Position numbers and translations under genes: made by a program. DNA of 64,000 nucleotides. Source: Pseudonocardia sp. C8 (GTDB lineage Bacteria > Actinomycetota > Actinomycetes > Mycobacteriales > Pseudonocardiaceae). The notes beneath the pieces are model-generated. The model searched no databases. It was not told the DNA's origin and saw only the letters and a program-made list of their open reading frames with translations. Each line of letters opens with the position of its first letter. Position 1 is the stretch's first letter. Location: contig NZ_JACMTR010000002.1 of the NCBI RefSeq assembly GCF_014267175.1, forward strand, positions 1,849,001-1,913,000, given 5' to 3'. This document shows, piece after piece, positions 43,106 through 53,533 of this stretch.

Positions 43106-43861
43106 GTGCTGTACTGGTGGTCCAAGTTCGTGCTGCTCGGCCCGTTGATGCGGCTCTTCTGCCGACCCGAGGTGACGGGCGGGGAGCGCGTCCCCGAGCG
43201 GGGTGGCGCGATCCTCGCCAGCAACCACCTCGCGGTCGCCGACTCGTTCTTCCTCCCGCTGATGCTGCCGCGCCGGGTCACCTTCCTCGCCAAGCGCGAG
43301 TACTTCACCGAGCCCGGGGTCCGCGGCTGGCTCAAGAAGCAGTTCTTCACCGGCGTCGGGCAGGTGCCGGTGGACCGCTCCGGCGGCTCCGCGGCCCGCG
43401 CGGCGATGGACACCGCGGTGCGGCTGCTCGGGGAGGGCAAGCTGCTCGGCATCTACCCGGAGGGCACCCGCTCACCCGACGGGCGGCTGTACAAGGGCAA
43501 GACCGGCGTCGCCCGGATGGCCCTCGAGGCGGGCGTCCCGGTGATCCCGGTCGCGATGGTCGGGACCGACAAGGTCAACCCGATCGGCTCCCGGATGTGG
43601 CGCCCGCGGAAGGTCAAGATCATCATCGGTGAGCCGATCGACTTCAGCCGCTACGAGGGCATGGCGGGGGACCGGTTCATCGAGCGGTCGATGACCGATG
43701 AGATCATGTACAACCTGATGGAGCTCTCCGGCCAGACCTACGTCGACCTCTACGCCGCCTCGGTCAAGGAACGGGCCGCGTCCGGCGCGCCGCCGCCCGC
43801 ACCGGCCCGGCCCGCCCTGCACCGGCCCGACCCGCACGTGCCCGACTCGCGGGCCAGCTGA
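43106..43861 (+). CDS. 1-acyl-sn-glycerol-3-phosphate acyltransferase (PlsC-like)
   Basis: The 251-residue acyltransferase contains the catalytic NHLAVADSFFLP (HxxxxD form with NH replaced as NHLAVAD) near residue 42, and the glycerophosphate-binding IYPEGTRSPDGRLYKGKTG near 115. It makes phosphatidic acid for phospholipid synthesis at the membrane. The order matches Rv2182c beside Rv2179c-type and aroG genes. GTG 43106 has GGGAGG 10 nt upstream. A Pro/Ala-rich tail follows residue 225. Confidence 0.87.
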   Translation: MLYWWSKFVLLGPLMRLFCRPEVTGGERVPERGGAILASNHLAVADSFFLPLMLPRRVTFLAKREYFTEPGVRGWLKKQFFTGVGQVPVDRSGGSAARAAMDTAVRLLGEGKLLGIYPEGTRSPDGRLYKGKTGVARMALEAGVPVIPVAMVGTDKVNPIGSRMWRPRKVKIIIGEPIDFSRYEGMAGDRFIERSMTDEIMYNLMELSGQTYVDLYAASVKERAASGAPPPAPARPALHRPDPHVPDSRAS

Positions 43862-44361
43862 TGCGGTTCTTCTACGACTGCGAGTTCATCGAGGACGGGA
43901 CCACGATCGACCTGGTGTCCATCGGGATGGTCGGCGAGGACGGACGCGAGTTCTACGCCGTGTCCACCGAGTTCGACCCGAACCGGGCCGGCCGCTGGGT
44001 GCGGGACAACGTGCTGCCCAAGCTGCCGCCGCCGTCGGACCCGGCGTGGAGGTCCCGGTCCCGGATCCGGGAGGAGCTGCTGGCGTTCTGCACGTCGGCG
44101 CCCGGCGAGGTCGAGCTGTGGGCCTGGATCGCCGCCTACGACCACGTCGCGCTCTGCCAGCTGTGGGGCGCCATGCCGGCGCTGCCACGGGCGATGCCCC
44201 GGTTCACCCGGGAGCTGCGCCAGCGCTGGGAGGACGCCGGGCGGCCCACCCTGCCCCCGCCGCCGCGGGACGCGCACGACGCGCTGGCCGACGCCCGGCA
44301 CAACCTGCGCCGGTGGGAGGTCATCGCCGAGACGCTCGCCACGGGGGCCGGGGCCCGCTGA
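43861..44361 (+). CDS. DEDD-type 3'-5' exoribonuclease (Rv2179c-like)
   Basis: The 166-residue protein starts MRFFYDCEFIEDGTTIDLVSIG, carrying the first DxE of the exonuclease fold. The next acidic residue is in WAWIAAYDHVALCQLWG near residue 89, and HDALADARHNLRRW near 139 supplies the H and D of motif III. This form without other domains matches mycobacterial Rv2179c, a structurally defined exoribonuclease family. Its ATG shares the A of the preceding TGA. Confidence 0.87.
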   Translation: MRFFYDCEFIEDGTTIDLVSIGMVGEDGREFYAVSTEFDPNRAGRWVRDNVLPKLPPPSDPAWRSRSRIREELLAFCTSAPGEVELWAWIAAYDHVALCQLWGAMPALPRAMPRFTRELRQRWEDAGRPTLPPPPRDAHDALADARHNLRRWEVIAETLATGAGAR

Positions 44362-45786
<1,425 letters not shown>

Positions 45787-45798
45787 TGCGTGACGGGG

Positions 45799-46854
45799 TC
45801 AGCCCGCCGGGGAGGTGCTGGCGCGCACGGCCAGCCGGGTGGTCAGCGGCGCCGGCCCCGGCGTGCCGGCGCCGGTGAGCAGCGCGCTGAGCCGCCGCGC
45901 GGCGGCCCGGCCCAGCTCCTCCGCGGGCAGCGCCACGCTGGTCAGCGGCGGCGCCGTGACCTGCGAGTACGGCAGGTCGTCGAACCCGGCGACGGCGAGA
46001 TCACCGGGCACGGCCAGCCCGAGCCGGTGGGCGGCGGCCAGCACCCCGTAGGCGAGGGTGTCGGCGGCCGCGACGACGGCGGTGGCGCCGGCGTCGCGCC
46101 AGCCGGGCAGCGCGTCGACCGCGGTGTCGGCGGCGTCCTCCAGGGACAGCCCGGCGCGGACCGGGGCGTCGCACGGCGGGTCCTCGTCCCGGTCGTGGCC
46201 GGTCCCGAGGACCGTGACGCCGTGCTCGGCGGCGACCGCCCGCAGCAGGGACCGGCGCAGCGCGAACGTCGCCGAGGGCGTCGAGCCGTCCAGGTAGGCG
46301 ACGGTCCGGTGCCCGGCCGCGGCGAGGTGCCCGACCAGGGCCCGAACCCCCGGCCGCAGGTCGAACGTGACGGTCGCGGCGCGGTCCTCGAAACCGGGGG
46401 CGTCCAGCAGGACCAGCGGCGGGCCACCCGGCTCGAGCTCGTCCAGCAGCGACCGCGACGGGGCGTGCACCAGCAGGCCGGCCGGCCGGAACGCGGCGAT
46501 CCGGCGGACGTCGTCGGCGGACGGCTGCGCCCCGCCGGCGATCACCGACAGCATCAGCTGGTGGTGGTCGCCCAGGCCCTCCCTGATCCCGGTCGTCACC
46601 CGGCCGAAGTAGGGGTTGGGCAGGTCGGGGGCCAGCAGCACGACCAGGTCGGTCCGGCCGCGCGCCAGCGAGCTGGCCGCGTGGTCGACGACGTAGCCGA
46701 GCTCGTCCACCGCCGCCCGCACCCGCTCGGTGATCGCCGCGGATACCCGGCCGCGGGACTTGCCGTTCACCACCAGCGACACCGTCGAGATGCTGGTCCC
46801 CGCGCGTTCGGCCACCATCGCCGCGGTCACCCGCTGTCCCCCCGGTCCGGCCAC
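45799..46854 (-). CDS. LacI-family transcriptional regulator
   Basis: The 351-residue protein has the LacI helix-turn-helix RVTAAMVAERAGTSISTVSLV at residues 8-28 with the hinge helix following, then a periplasmic-binding-protein-like sugar domain (LVVLLAPDLPNPYFGRV near 68, VAGFDDLPYSQVTAPPLTSV near 268). It is divergent from the DUF1801-like gene and near a ribokinase, so it probably regulates ribose or nucleoside sugar use. GTG 46854 follows TAGCCT by 6 nt (leaderless). Confidence 0.87.
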   Translation of the reverse strand: MAGPGGQRVTAAMVAERAGTSISTVSLVVNGKSRGRVSAAITERVRAAVDELGYVVDHAASSLARGRTDLVVLLAPDLPNPYFGRVTTGIREGLGDHHQLMLSVIAGGAQPSADDVRRIAAFRPAGLLVHAPSRSLLDELEPGGPPLVLLDAPGFEDRAATVTFDLRPGVRALVGHLAAAGHRTVAYLDGSTPSATFALRRSLLRAVAAEHGVTVLGTGHDRDEDPPCDAPVRAGLSLEDAADTAVDALPGWRDAGATAVVAAADTLAYGVLAAAHRLGLAVPGDLAVAGFDDLPYSQVTAPPLTSVALPAEELGRAAARRLSALLTGAGTPGPAPLTTRLAVRASTSPAG

Positions 46855-46866
46855 CCGGCGAGGCTA
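46855..46866 (-). promoter_or_regulatory. Putative -10 element, leaderless start of the LacI gene
   Basis: On the minus strand TAGCCT (plus 46861-46866) precedes GTG 46854 by 6 nt. Confidence 0.5.
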
Positions 46867-46875
46867 CCTGCCACG

Positions 46876-46898
46876 CCGGGGCGTCGACCGCTCCCCGG
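46876..46898. promoter_or_regulatory. Candidate LacI-type operator between divergent genes
   Basis: A symmetric CCGGGG-CGTCGACCGCT-CCCCGG site sits at the middle of the 65-bp divergent gap, centred near TCGA. Position and symmetry suit autoregulation by the LacI protein. Confidence 0.5.
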
Positions 46899-46907
46899 CG
46901 ACGCCGA

Positions 46908-46919
46908 TAGGTTGGTGCC
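46908..46919 (+). promoter_or_regulatory. Putative -10 element, leaderless start of the DUF1801-like gene
   Basis: TAGGTT at 46908-46913, six bases, GTG 46920. Confidence 0.45.
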
Positions 46920-47360
46920 GTGTCCCGGTCAGAGTCCGTCCGGTCGACCGGCAACTCGGTCGACGCGTTTCTCGCGGCCCACGATCCCGACGGCTCGCTG
47001 CGCCGCCTCGACCCCGTCATCACCGCGGCGCTACCGGGCGGGGCCCGCAGGATGTGGGAAGGCGTGCTCTGGGGCGGGACCCACCAGTCGATCATCGGGT
47101 ACGGCGACATCGAGCAGCCCCGCCCCCGCGGCGCGCCCGTGTCCTGGTTCCTCGTCGGCCTCGCCCGGCAGACGAACCACCTGAGCCTCTACGTGCACGC
47201 CGCCGAGGGACGCGACTACCTGTCGACGTCCTACGGACCGCGGCTGGGGCGGACCCGGGTGGGTGCGGCGTCGATATCCTTCCGGTCGGCCGCCGACCTC
47301 GACCTCGCCGTGCTCGACGAGATGGTCCGGCACGCCGGGCGGCTCGTGGAGTGGCACTGA
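46920..47360 (+). CDS. DUF1801-like small protein
   Basis: The 146-residue product reads VDAFLAAHDPDGSLRRLDPVI at the N-terminus, then PGGARRMWEGVLWGGTHQSIIGYGDI and WFLVGLARQTNHLSLYVHAAEG. This is the pattern of the YdhG/Fra-like DUF1801 fold. No cofactor motif is visible. It is divergent from a LacI-type gene, with which it shares the operator region. Function unknown. Its stop lies at the beginning of the 35-bp tandem repeat. Confidence 0.7.
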   Translation: MSRSESVRSTGNSVDAFLAAHDPDGSLRRLDPVITAALPGGARRMWEGVLWGGTHQSIIGYGDIEQPRPRGAPVSWFLVGLARQTNHLSLYVHAAEGRDYLSTSYGPRLGRTRVGAASISFRSAADLDLAVLDEMVRHAGRLVEWH

Positions 47361-47425
47361 GGCCCGGCGGTCGAGGGCCGAAGCAGCGGTACCGAGGCCC
47401 GGCGGTCGAGGGCCGAAGCAGCGGC
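47356..47425. repeat. Two tandem 35-bp repeats, each with a hairpin
   Basis: Units 47356-47390 and 47391-47425 differ at two positions (ACTGAGGCCC against ACCGAGGCCC, and final T against C). Each contains GGCCC-9 bases-GGGCC. They lie between the DUF1801-like gene stop and the ribokinase promoter. Confidence 0.8.
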
Positions 47426-47484
47426 ACTGACCTGCGTGATCATGCACGGTGCGGGCGGTGGCGAACCGGATCGGGAGGGCACGC

Positions 47485-48339
47485 ATGAGCAGGGTGCTGG
47501 TGGTGGGCTCGCTGAACGCCGACCTCGTCGTGCGGACCGAGCGGTTCCCGGCGCCGGGGGAGACGGTGCCGGGGGAGGACCTCGCCGTCGGCCCCGGCGG
47601 GAAGGGCGCCAACCAGGCGGTGGCGGCCGCACGGCTGGGCGGTGACGTCGGCATGGTCGGCGCCGTCGGTGACGACGCGCACGGCGAGCTGGTGCGCGAG
47701 GCCGTCGCCGCGGCCGGCGTCGACGCCGGCCGGGTCGCGGTCCGCGCCGGCGCCCGCACCGGCACTGCCGTGATCACCGTGGACGCGGCCGCGGACAACA
47801 CGATCGTCGTGTCGCCGGGGGCGAACCGGACCCTGTCCGCGGACGACCTGCCGCCGTTCGACGGGGTCGCGGTGCTCACCCTGTCGCTGGAGATCCCGCT
47901 CGGCACGGTGCTCGCCGCGGCCCGCGCCGCCCGCGCGGCCGGGACGACGGTGGTGCTCAACCTGTCGCCGTACGGGCCGGTACCCGACGGGCTGCTCGAG
48001 GCCACCGACGTGCTCGTCGTCAACGAGCACGAGGCGGCCCGGCTCGGGACGCACCCGGTCGCGCGCACCGTCGTCACCCGCGGCGCGCGGGGCTGCGACG
48101 TCGACGACGCCGGCGCCGTGACCACGGTGGACGCGTGGCCGGTGGACCCTGCGGACGCGTGCGACAGCACCGGGTCGGGAGACGCGTTCCTCGCGGCCGT
48201 CGCGGTCCGGTTGGCCGCCGGGGACTCGCTGCCCGCCGCGGCGTGCTACGCGGTGCGGGCGGGCGCGTTCGCCGTGACCGTCGCGGGTGCGCAGCTGCCG
48301 GAGATCACCGGGCCGGTGCGGGCACGCTTCGAACTCTAG
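47485..48339 (+). CDS. rbsK: Ribokinase (PfkB family)
   Basis: The 284-residue protein has the sugar-kinase signature GGKGANQAVAAARLGG near residues 38-53. The second PfkB signature, DSTGSGDAFLAA, near 228 includes the catalytic Asp. VGSLNADLVVRTERFP at the start is typical of ribokinase. It phosphorylates ribose or a similar sugar. GGGAGG is 8 nt before ATG 47485. The LacI-type gene 600 bp upstream is the likely regulator. Confidence 0.87.
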   Translation: MSRVLVVGSLNADLVVRTERFPAPGETVPGEDLAVGPGGKGANQAVAAARLGGDVGMVGAVGDDAHGELVREAVAAAGVDAGRVAVRAGARTGTAVITVDAAADNTIVVSPGANRTLSADDLPPFDGVAVLTLSLEIPLGTVLAAARAARAAGTTVVLNLSPYGPVPDGLLEATDVLVVNEHEAARLGTHPVARTVVTRGARGCDVDDAGAVTTVDAWPVDPADACDSTGSGDAFLAAVAVRLAAGDSLPAAACYAVRAGAFAVTVAGAQLPEITGPVRARFEL

Positions 48340-48348
48340 GCACCAGCC

Positions 48349-50208
48349 CTACAGGACGGTGAGGGTGACGGTGTCGCCGGGATCGGCGGCGTCCCCCGCG
48401 GACGGATCCTGGTCGATCACCTGGCCGTCCCGGCGGCCGAACGGGAAGCTGCGGTCCACCTCGACGTCGAAGCCCTGCGACTCCAGCAGCTCCTCGGCCT
48501 CGTCCGCGCTCATCCCGATCACGAACGGCACGTCGGTGTCCTGCTGCTGCCCCGGCGGTGGTTGCGGTGCCGTCGGGCGCGGCGGCGGGGCGTCCACGGG
48601 CTCCTCGCCGCGGCTGGTGACCAGCGTGACCGGGGCACCGCCGGGCAGCCGGGTGCCGGCGGGCGGATCGGTGCGGATCACCGCGCCGGCCGGGACGTCC
48701 GCGCTGAACTCCTCGGCCGCCGTCGACCGGACGGGAGTGAGCCCGGCCCGGCGCACCGCCTCCTCGACGTCGGCGACCGCGCTGCCGGCCGCGACCTCCG
48801 GCACGGCGGGCCGGCCGGTCGAGACGACGAGGGTGACCGTCGAGCCGCGCAGCACCCGGGACTCGGGGGCCGGGTCGACCTCGGCGACGACGTCCGCGGC
48901 GACGTCGTCGTGCGCCCGTTCGGTGATCGACGGCGTGAGGTCGGACTCGGCGACCAGGGCGGTCGCGCGGTCCCGGTCCAGCCCGGTCACCGCCGGCATC
49001 GTCGTCCACCGGCCCGAGCCGAGCCACCACGCGCCGGTGCCGGCCAGCGCGGCCAGCAGGACCAGCAGCACCATCCACAGCGCGAACCCGCGGCGGCCGC
49101 GGCGGCGCTGCGCGCGCAGCTCCGACCGGGACAGCGCCTCCGGCTCCCCGGCCGGGGTGACCGCGGTGCCGTGGGCGCCGCGGGGCCGGATGCCGGACGC
49201 GGCCCCGTCCGACTCGGCCCGGACCCGGCGCGGTGCGGCCGGGAGGGTCACGCCGTCGTCGGGCGGTGGCGGGCCGGGCGGGCGCGGGACCCCGGCGCGG
49301 GGCAGGCCCAGCCGGTCGGCGACGTCGAGGAGCTCGCGGCGGAAGTGCTCGGCGTCGACCGGACGGTCCTCCGGGTCGCGGGCGGTCGCGCGGGCGACCA
49401 GCGCGTCCACCTCGGCCGGCAGCCCGGGCACGGTCGCCGACGGGGGCGGGACGTCCTCGTTCACGTGCCGGTAGGCCACCGACAGCGGGTTGTCCGCGGT
49501 GTAGGGCGGCTGCCCGGTGAGCATCTCGTAGAGGACGACGCCGGCCGCGTACACGTCGCTGCGCCCGTCGGCCCGCCCGGTCATGACCTGCTCGGGCGAG
49601 AGGTAGGCCATCGTCCCGAGGATCATCCCGGCGTGGCTGACGCCCGCCTCCGCGGCCGCGGTGAGCAGGCCGAAGTCGGCGACCTTCACCTGCCCGCTGG
49701 ACGCGATCAGCACGTTCTCCGGTTTCACGTCCCGGTGCACCATGCCCAGCCGGTGGGCGCGGGCCAGGCCGGCGAGCACCGGTTCGAGCGTGCGGACGGC
49801 GGCGGGCAGGCCGAGCGCGCCGCGGGCGCGCAGCACGTCCCGCAGCGTGCCGCCGTCGACGAGCTCCATGACGACGAACAGGCTCGGCTCGCCGAGCGGC
49901 CCGGCCGGGACGGTGCCCCGGTCGTACACGGCGACGACCGACGGGTGGTCGATCCGGGCGGCCAGCCGGGCCTCCCGGTCGAAACGGGCCCGGAACGCCT
50001 GGTCGCCGGCCATCCGCGGGTCCATGACCTTGATCGCGACGGCACGTTCGAGCCGGGTGTCGGTGCCGTGGTACACGGTGGACATGCCGCCGCGGGCCAG
50101 CACCGGTCCGACTAGGTAGCGGCCGTCGAGCAGCGCGGGGCCGTCGGCCGCGACCCGGCCGGCCGCACCCGGCGTGCCGGGATCGGCCGGTCCGGACGGT
50201 GCGCTCAC
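48349..50208 (-). CDS. pknL: Ser/Thr protein kinase PknL, with PASTA repeats
   Basis: The 619-residue membrane kinase has its catalytic domain at about residues 28-290. Key residues are the ATP-binding lysine in AVAIKVMDP, HRDVKPENV and the DFG motif in VKVADFGLL. A juxtamembrane part is followed by one transmembrane helix near 370-390. Three extracellular PASTA units (roughly 400-465, 466-540 and 560-619) follow, rather than the one or two of shorter forms. TAGCCT sits 8 nt before GTG 50208. It is divergent from the Rv2175c-like gene, the known substrate of PknL in mycobacteria. Confidence 0.92.
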   Translation of the reverse strand: MSAPSGPADPGTPGAAGRVAADGPALLDGRYLVGPVLARGGMSTVYHGTDTRLERAVAIKVMDPRMAGDQAFRARFDREARLAARIDHPSVVAVYDRGTVPAGPLGEPSLFVVMELVDGGTLRDVLRARGALGLPAAVRTLEPVLAGLARAHRLGMVHRDVKPENVLIASSGQVKVADFGLLTAAAEAGVSHAGMILGTMAYLSPEQVMTGRADGRSDVYAAGVVLYEMLTGQPPYTADNPLSVAYRHVNEDVPPPSATVPGLPAEVDALVARATARDPEDRPVDAEHFRRELLDVADRLGLPRAGVPRPPGPPPPDDGVTLPAAPRRVRAESDGAASGIRPRGAHGTAVTPAGEPEALSRSELRAQRRRGRRGFALWMVLLVLLAALAGTGAWWLGSGRWTTMPAVTGLDRDRATALVAESDLTPSITERAHDDVAADVVAEVDPAPESRVLRGSTVTLVVSTGRPAVPEVAAGSAVADVEEAVRRAGLTPVRSTAAEEFSADVPAGAVIRTDPPAGTRLPGGAPVTLVTSRGEEPVDAPPPRPTAPQPPPGQQQDTDVPFVIGMSADEAEELLESQGFDVEVDRSFPFGRRDGQVIDQDPSAGDAADPGDTVTLTVL

Positions 50209-50365
50209 GGGAGGGAAGGCTACTTCAGCGGCGGTCACCGTCCGTGCGGGTGGTCCGGCGCGTCCGGGTGTGGCACGCCGTCCGCCCTCCCGCGTGCGGT
50301 CACCGACGGTCCGCCCGGCGACGCCGGGTGGGACGGCGGCGTGCCGTGTGCAACAGTGTCCGGCT

Positions 50366-50719
50366 GTGAGCGAGTCCCTCCCCGCGGCTGTCACCGAGGA
50401 GACGCTGAGCGTCTCCGACGTCGCCGCCCGGCTGTCGATCCCCACGTCCCGTGTCATCCAGCTGGTGCGGGACGGCCAGCTGCTGTCGCTGAAGCACGAG
50501 GGCGAGGTGGTCGTCCCGGCGGCGTTCCTGTCCGGCGACGACGTCGTCCGCGGCCTGGCCGGCACGATCACCGTGCTGCGCGACGGTGGCTACGACGACC
50601 GCGACATCCTGGCCTGGCTGTTCACCGAGGACGAGTCGCTGCCCGGCTCGCCGATCGGGGCGATCCGGGCGGGCCGGCACAAGGAGGTCAAGCGGCGGGC
50701 CCAGGCGATGGCGTTCTGA
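50366..50719 (+). CDS. Rv2175c-family DNA-binding protein
   Basis: The 117-residue protein has a winged helix-turn-helix at about residues 16-65 ([25 protein letters not shown]), followed by [21 protein letters not shown] and a basic tail. Its mycobacterial homologue is a DNA-binding protein phosphorylated by PknL. A threonine near the N-terminus (TEETLSVS) could be the phosphorylation site, as an inference. It is divergent from pknL, and its last 32 bases overlap the convergent crtB-like gene. CAGTGT 6 nt before GTG 50366 hints at a leaderless start. Confidence 0.87.
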   Translation: MSESLPAAVTEETLSVSDVAARLSIPTSRVIQLVRDGQLLSLKHEGEVVVPAAFLSGDDVVRGLAGTITVLRDGGYDDRDILAWLFTEDESLPGSPIGAIRAGRHKEVKRRAQAMAF

Positions 50720-51689
50720 GCCGCTCGCCGGCCTGCCGCCCGCGGGCGGCGAGCGCCCGGGCGAGCCCGGGCAGCGCGACCGCGGCCCGGCGCCGGGGCG
50801 GCACCGCGACCCGGCGGCGCAGCACGTCGTAGCCGGCGGCGGTGATCTCGTCGAGGATCCCCGCGTAGAGCATGCGCGCCGCCCGGACGCACTCGCGCGA
50901 CACCGGCTCCAGCATCGGGATCCCCGGGTCCGCGCGCCGGTAGGTGGCCCGGGTGCGGGCGACGAGGTGCGCGAGCGCCCGCCGGATCCGCGAGTCGGCC
51001 CGTCCGGTGCGCCGCGACCAGGCGAGGAGCTCGCGGTCCACCCCGAACGCGGCCAGCTCCGCGGCCGGCAGGTAGACCCGGCCGCGGTCGAGGTCCTCGC
51101 CGACGTCGCGCAGGAAGTTCGTCATCTGGAACGCCACCCCGAGCAGGGCGGCGTGCGGCTCGGCCTCGGCCCGCGGTACCACGGTCCCCAGCACCGGCAG
51201 GGTCTGCAGCCCGATCACGGCCGCCGAGCCGTGCACGTAGGTGGCCAGCGCCGCGTCGTCGGCGTAGCCGGTGACGGTGAGGTCCATCCGCATCGAGCCC
51301 AGGAAGTCCCGGAAGAGCTGCGGGTCCAGGTCGTACCGGCGCGCGGTCTCGGCGACCGCGAGGACCTCGGGGCGGCTGCCCGGCGCTGGAGTACCGGTGA
51401 ACGCGGCGGCCAGCTCGGAGTCGAGCGCGTCGAGGCGCCCGCGCGGGTCGCCGCCGCCGGCGCCGCCGGGGTCGTCGACGATCTCGTCGGCGTGCCGGGC
51501 GAACCCGTAGAGGGCGTGGACGTCCATCCGGCGCTCTGGGGGGAGCAGGCGGGTCGCGAGGAAGTAGGTGCGGCCGTGCGCGGCGTGCAGGGCCCGGCAG
51601 GCGGCGTACGCGGCGCGCAACGCGGGATCGGTCAGGCCGGCGGCGTCGAGCTCGGCCCGGCCGGCCCGGTCAGCCCCGGCCCGGGACAC
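50688..51689 (-). CDS. crtB: Phytoene synthase-like enzyme
   Basis: The 333-residue squalene/phytoene synthase has the two aspartate-rich motifs: [13 protein letters not shown] near residue 60-72 and [17 protein letters not shown] near 190-206. It condenses two geranylgeranyl diphosphates to phytoene. Its start overlaps the end of mptA by 20 bp, and its 3' end overlaps the Rv2175c-like gene by 32 bp on the opposite strand. With idsA and crtI upstream it provides the carotenoid pathway core. Confidence 0.9.
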   Translation of the reverse strand: MSRAGADRAGRAELDAAGLTDPALRAAYAACRALHAAHGRTYFLATRLLPPERRMDVHALYGFARHADEIVDDPGGAGGGDPRGRLDALDSELAAAFTGTPAPGSRPEVLAVAETARRYDLDPQLFRDFLGSMRMDLTVTGYADDAALATYVHGSAAVIGLQTLPVLGTVVPRAEAEPHAALLGVAFQMTNFLRDVGEDLDRGRVYLPAAELAAFGVDRELLAWSRRTGRADSRIRRALAHLVARTRATYRRADPGIPMLEPVSRECVRAARMLYAGILDEITAAGYDVLRRRVAVPPRRRAAVALPGLARALAARGRQAGERLRTPSPGPAA

Positions 51690-53262
51690 CGTCGCGCCCC
51701 ACCGGCGCGCCAGGCCGGCCCGGTCCGAGCGGGTCCGGGCGCAGCAGCGAGACCGCGGCCAGTGCCGCGGCGGCGGCGCACAGCAGCAGGTACGGCCACG
51801 CGTACAGCGCGGTCTCGCCGTTCGGGAAGTAGACGATCATCAGCCAGATCGAGCCTGCGATCACCCACTGCAGCCCGCGGGCGCTCCACGCGGTCATCGC
51901 GAGGATGCAGAAGCCCCAGCTCAGGTACCACGGCAGCGTCGTCGGCGACAGCACGGCGGCGAACGCCATGGCGATCGCCGCGTTGCGGACGGCGACCGTG
52001 CCGCCCTCGCGGGCCCGCCACCACAGGGCCACGATCACCAGGGCGAGCACGCCCCCGCCGATCGCCCGGGAGACGTCGACGAAGGCCTGCTCGTTGAGGT
52101 CGTCGACGACCATCCCGAGCAGCCCGGCGGCTGCCTGCCCCGCACCGGTGGACCACGACAGCCAGTTCACGATCATCGACGGGGCGCTCAGTGCGGGCAG
52201 CCAGCCCAGGCCGAACCCGGTCACCCAGGTGCACGCGCCGAACACGGCGAGGAACACCGCCACCGACGGGACCCCCGCCCGGAGCAGCCGCGACCAGAAC
52301 CCCCCGGTGCGGCGCGCCGCCCACACCAGCACCAGGAACGGCAGGATCAGCCCGGCCGACGCCTTGACCGCCATGGCCAGCGAGGCGACCGCGACCGCCG
52401 CCAGGTGCCGGTCGCGCAGGGCGAGCAGCGCGGCCAGCGGGAGCAGCCCCACGACCAGCAGGTCGTTGTGCACGCCACCGACCATGTGGACGATCATCAC
52501 CGGGTTCGCGACGGCGATCCACAGCGCCACGGCCGGGCGCCCGCCCAGCCGGCGGGTCAGCGCGGGGAGCACCGCGACCAGCAGCGCCACCCCGCTGAGC
52601 AGCGCGATCCGCATCGCGATGACGCCGAGGAGCACGTGCTGCCCCACGAGCAGGACGATCCCCTGGGCGAGCAGGATGAACAGCGGCCCGTACGGCGCCG
52701 GGGTGTCCTGCCAGAAGAAGTGGACGTTGTCGGTGAAGGCCCCGCCCATCACGTCCGGCCCGTGGACGTACGGGTCGAACCCGGCCAGCGGCAGCGCGCC
52801 CTGGGCGAGGTAGCTGTACGGGTCCCGGGTGAACAGCGGCGGCGTGACCAGCATCGGGAGCACCCAGGCCCCGGACACCGTCAGGACCGCGCGGCCCCCG
52901 GTCCGGCGGGCGAGGACGTCGCGGCCCAGCCGCACCCACGCCCAGACCATCAGGGCCAGCCCCGTGTAGATGACGAGCGAGGCGAGCATCTGACCGTGGC
53001 CGTAGCGCCAGAACGACAGCCAGGAGTCGCCCAGCAGCGGGTCGCGCATCGGGATCCCGCCGCCGCCCGGGGCACCGAGGAACATCAGCAGGGTGCCGGC
53101 CAGGCCCAGCAGCAGGGTGCGCCGCGGCGGCCGGCCGAGCCGGTCGCCGAGCCCCTGCCGGCCCGACGGCGCGGTCCCGGTCCGGGGGTCGCTCACGTCG
53201 CCGGACGGGACGGAGCCGGGGGCCGCCGGGCGGGGGAGCGAGGGCGAGGGCTGGGCGGTCAT
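51670..53262 (-). CDS. mptA: Polyprenol-phosphate-mannose-dependent alpha-1,6-mannosyltransferase (MptA type)
   Basis: The 530-residue integral membrane GT-C enzyme has around twelve hydrophobic segments. An acidic catalytic site in [13 protein letters not shown] near residue 145 is usual in this family. [16 protein letters not shown] near 265 and [13 protein letters not shown] further on also fit. It elongates the alpha-1,6-mannan core of lipomannan outside the membrane. Position matches Rv2174, but here it lies between carotenoid genes. An imperfect palindrome directly precedes its ATG. Confidence 0.85.
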   Translation of the reverse strand: MTAQPSPSLPRPAAPGSVPSGDVSDPRTGTAPSGRQGLGDRLGRPPRRTLLLGLAGTLLMFLGAPGGGGIPMRDPLLGDSWLSFWRYGHGQMLASLVIYTGLALMVWAWVRLGRDVLARRTGGRAVLTVSGAWVLPMLVTPPLFTRDPYSYLAQGALPLAGFDPYVHGPDVMGGAFTDNVHFFWQDTPAPYGPLFILLAQGIVLLVGQHVLLGVIAMRIALLSGVALLVAVLPALTRRLGGRPAVALWIAVANPVMIVHMVGGVHNDLLVVGLLPLAALLALRDRHLAAVAVASLAMAVKASAGLILPFLVLVWAARRTGGFWSRLLRAGVPSVAVFLAVFGACTWVTGFGLGWLPALSAPSMIVNWLSWSTGAGQAAAGLLGMVVDDLNEQAFVDVSRAIGGGVLALVIVALWWRAREGGTVAVRNAAIAMAFAAVLSPTTLPWYLSWGFCILAMTAWSARGLQWVIAGSIWLMIVYFPNGETALYAWPYLLLCAAAAALAAVSLLRPDPLGPGRPGAPVGRDGVPGRG

Positions 53263-53282
53263 CGTGGGTGAATCATCCCACG
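53263..53282 (-). promoter_or_regulatory. Palindrome abutting the mptA start codon
   Basis: CGTGGG-8 bases-CCCACG ends one base before the ATG on the minus strand. It could be an operator or translational element. It has not been seen elsewhere in the window. Confidence 0.4.
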
Positions 53283-53365
53283 GGCGGTCCGGCGCGGTCG
53301 GTCCGACCCGGGGTGCCGGACCCGCCGCGGAGCGCCGGTGAGGTGCACGAACCGGGCCGCGGGGA

Positions 53366-53533
53366 CTAGTGCCCCGTCAAGCAACGTTCGGCACGGAACT
53401 CGGCGGCCCAGGCGCCCGCCGGCGGCGTTGCCGACCGGGCCGAGTACCTCCGGTACTGGGTCCGGCCGGCGCCTTGCCGGCGAACCCCTGGATCCACCGA
53501 TTTCCGCACCAACGTTGCTTGACGAGGTACTAG
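53366..53533. mobile_element. 168-bp MITE-like foldback element, copy B (inverted relative to copy A)
   Basis: It reads CTAGTGCCCCGTCAAGCAAC at the left end and closes with the complementary GTTGCTTGACGAGGTACTAG. Reverse-complement comparison with 23825-23992 shows about four differences in 168 bp. It lies between crtI and mptA on the minus strand, and its terminal CTAG provides the crtI stop TAG. Confidence 0.82.

Noticed and set aside
47356..47425. Possible CRISPR repeat pair at the 35-bp units
   Set aside because: The two units abut with no spacer, and there are only two copies.
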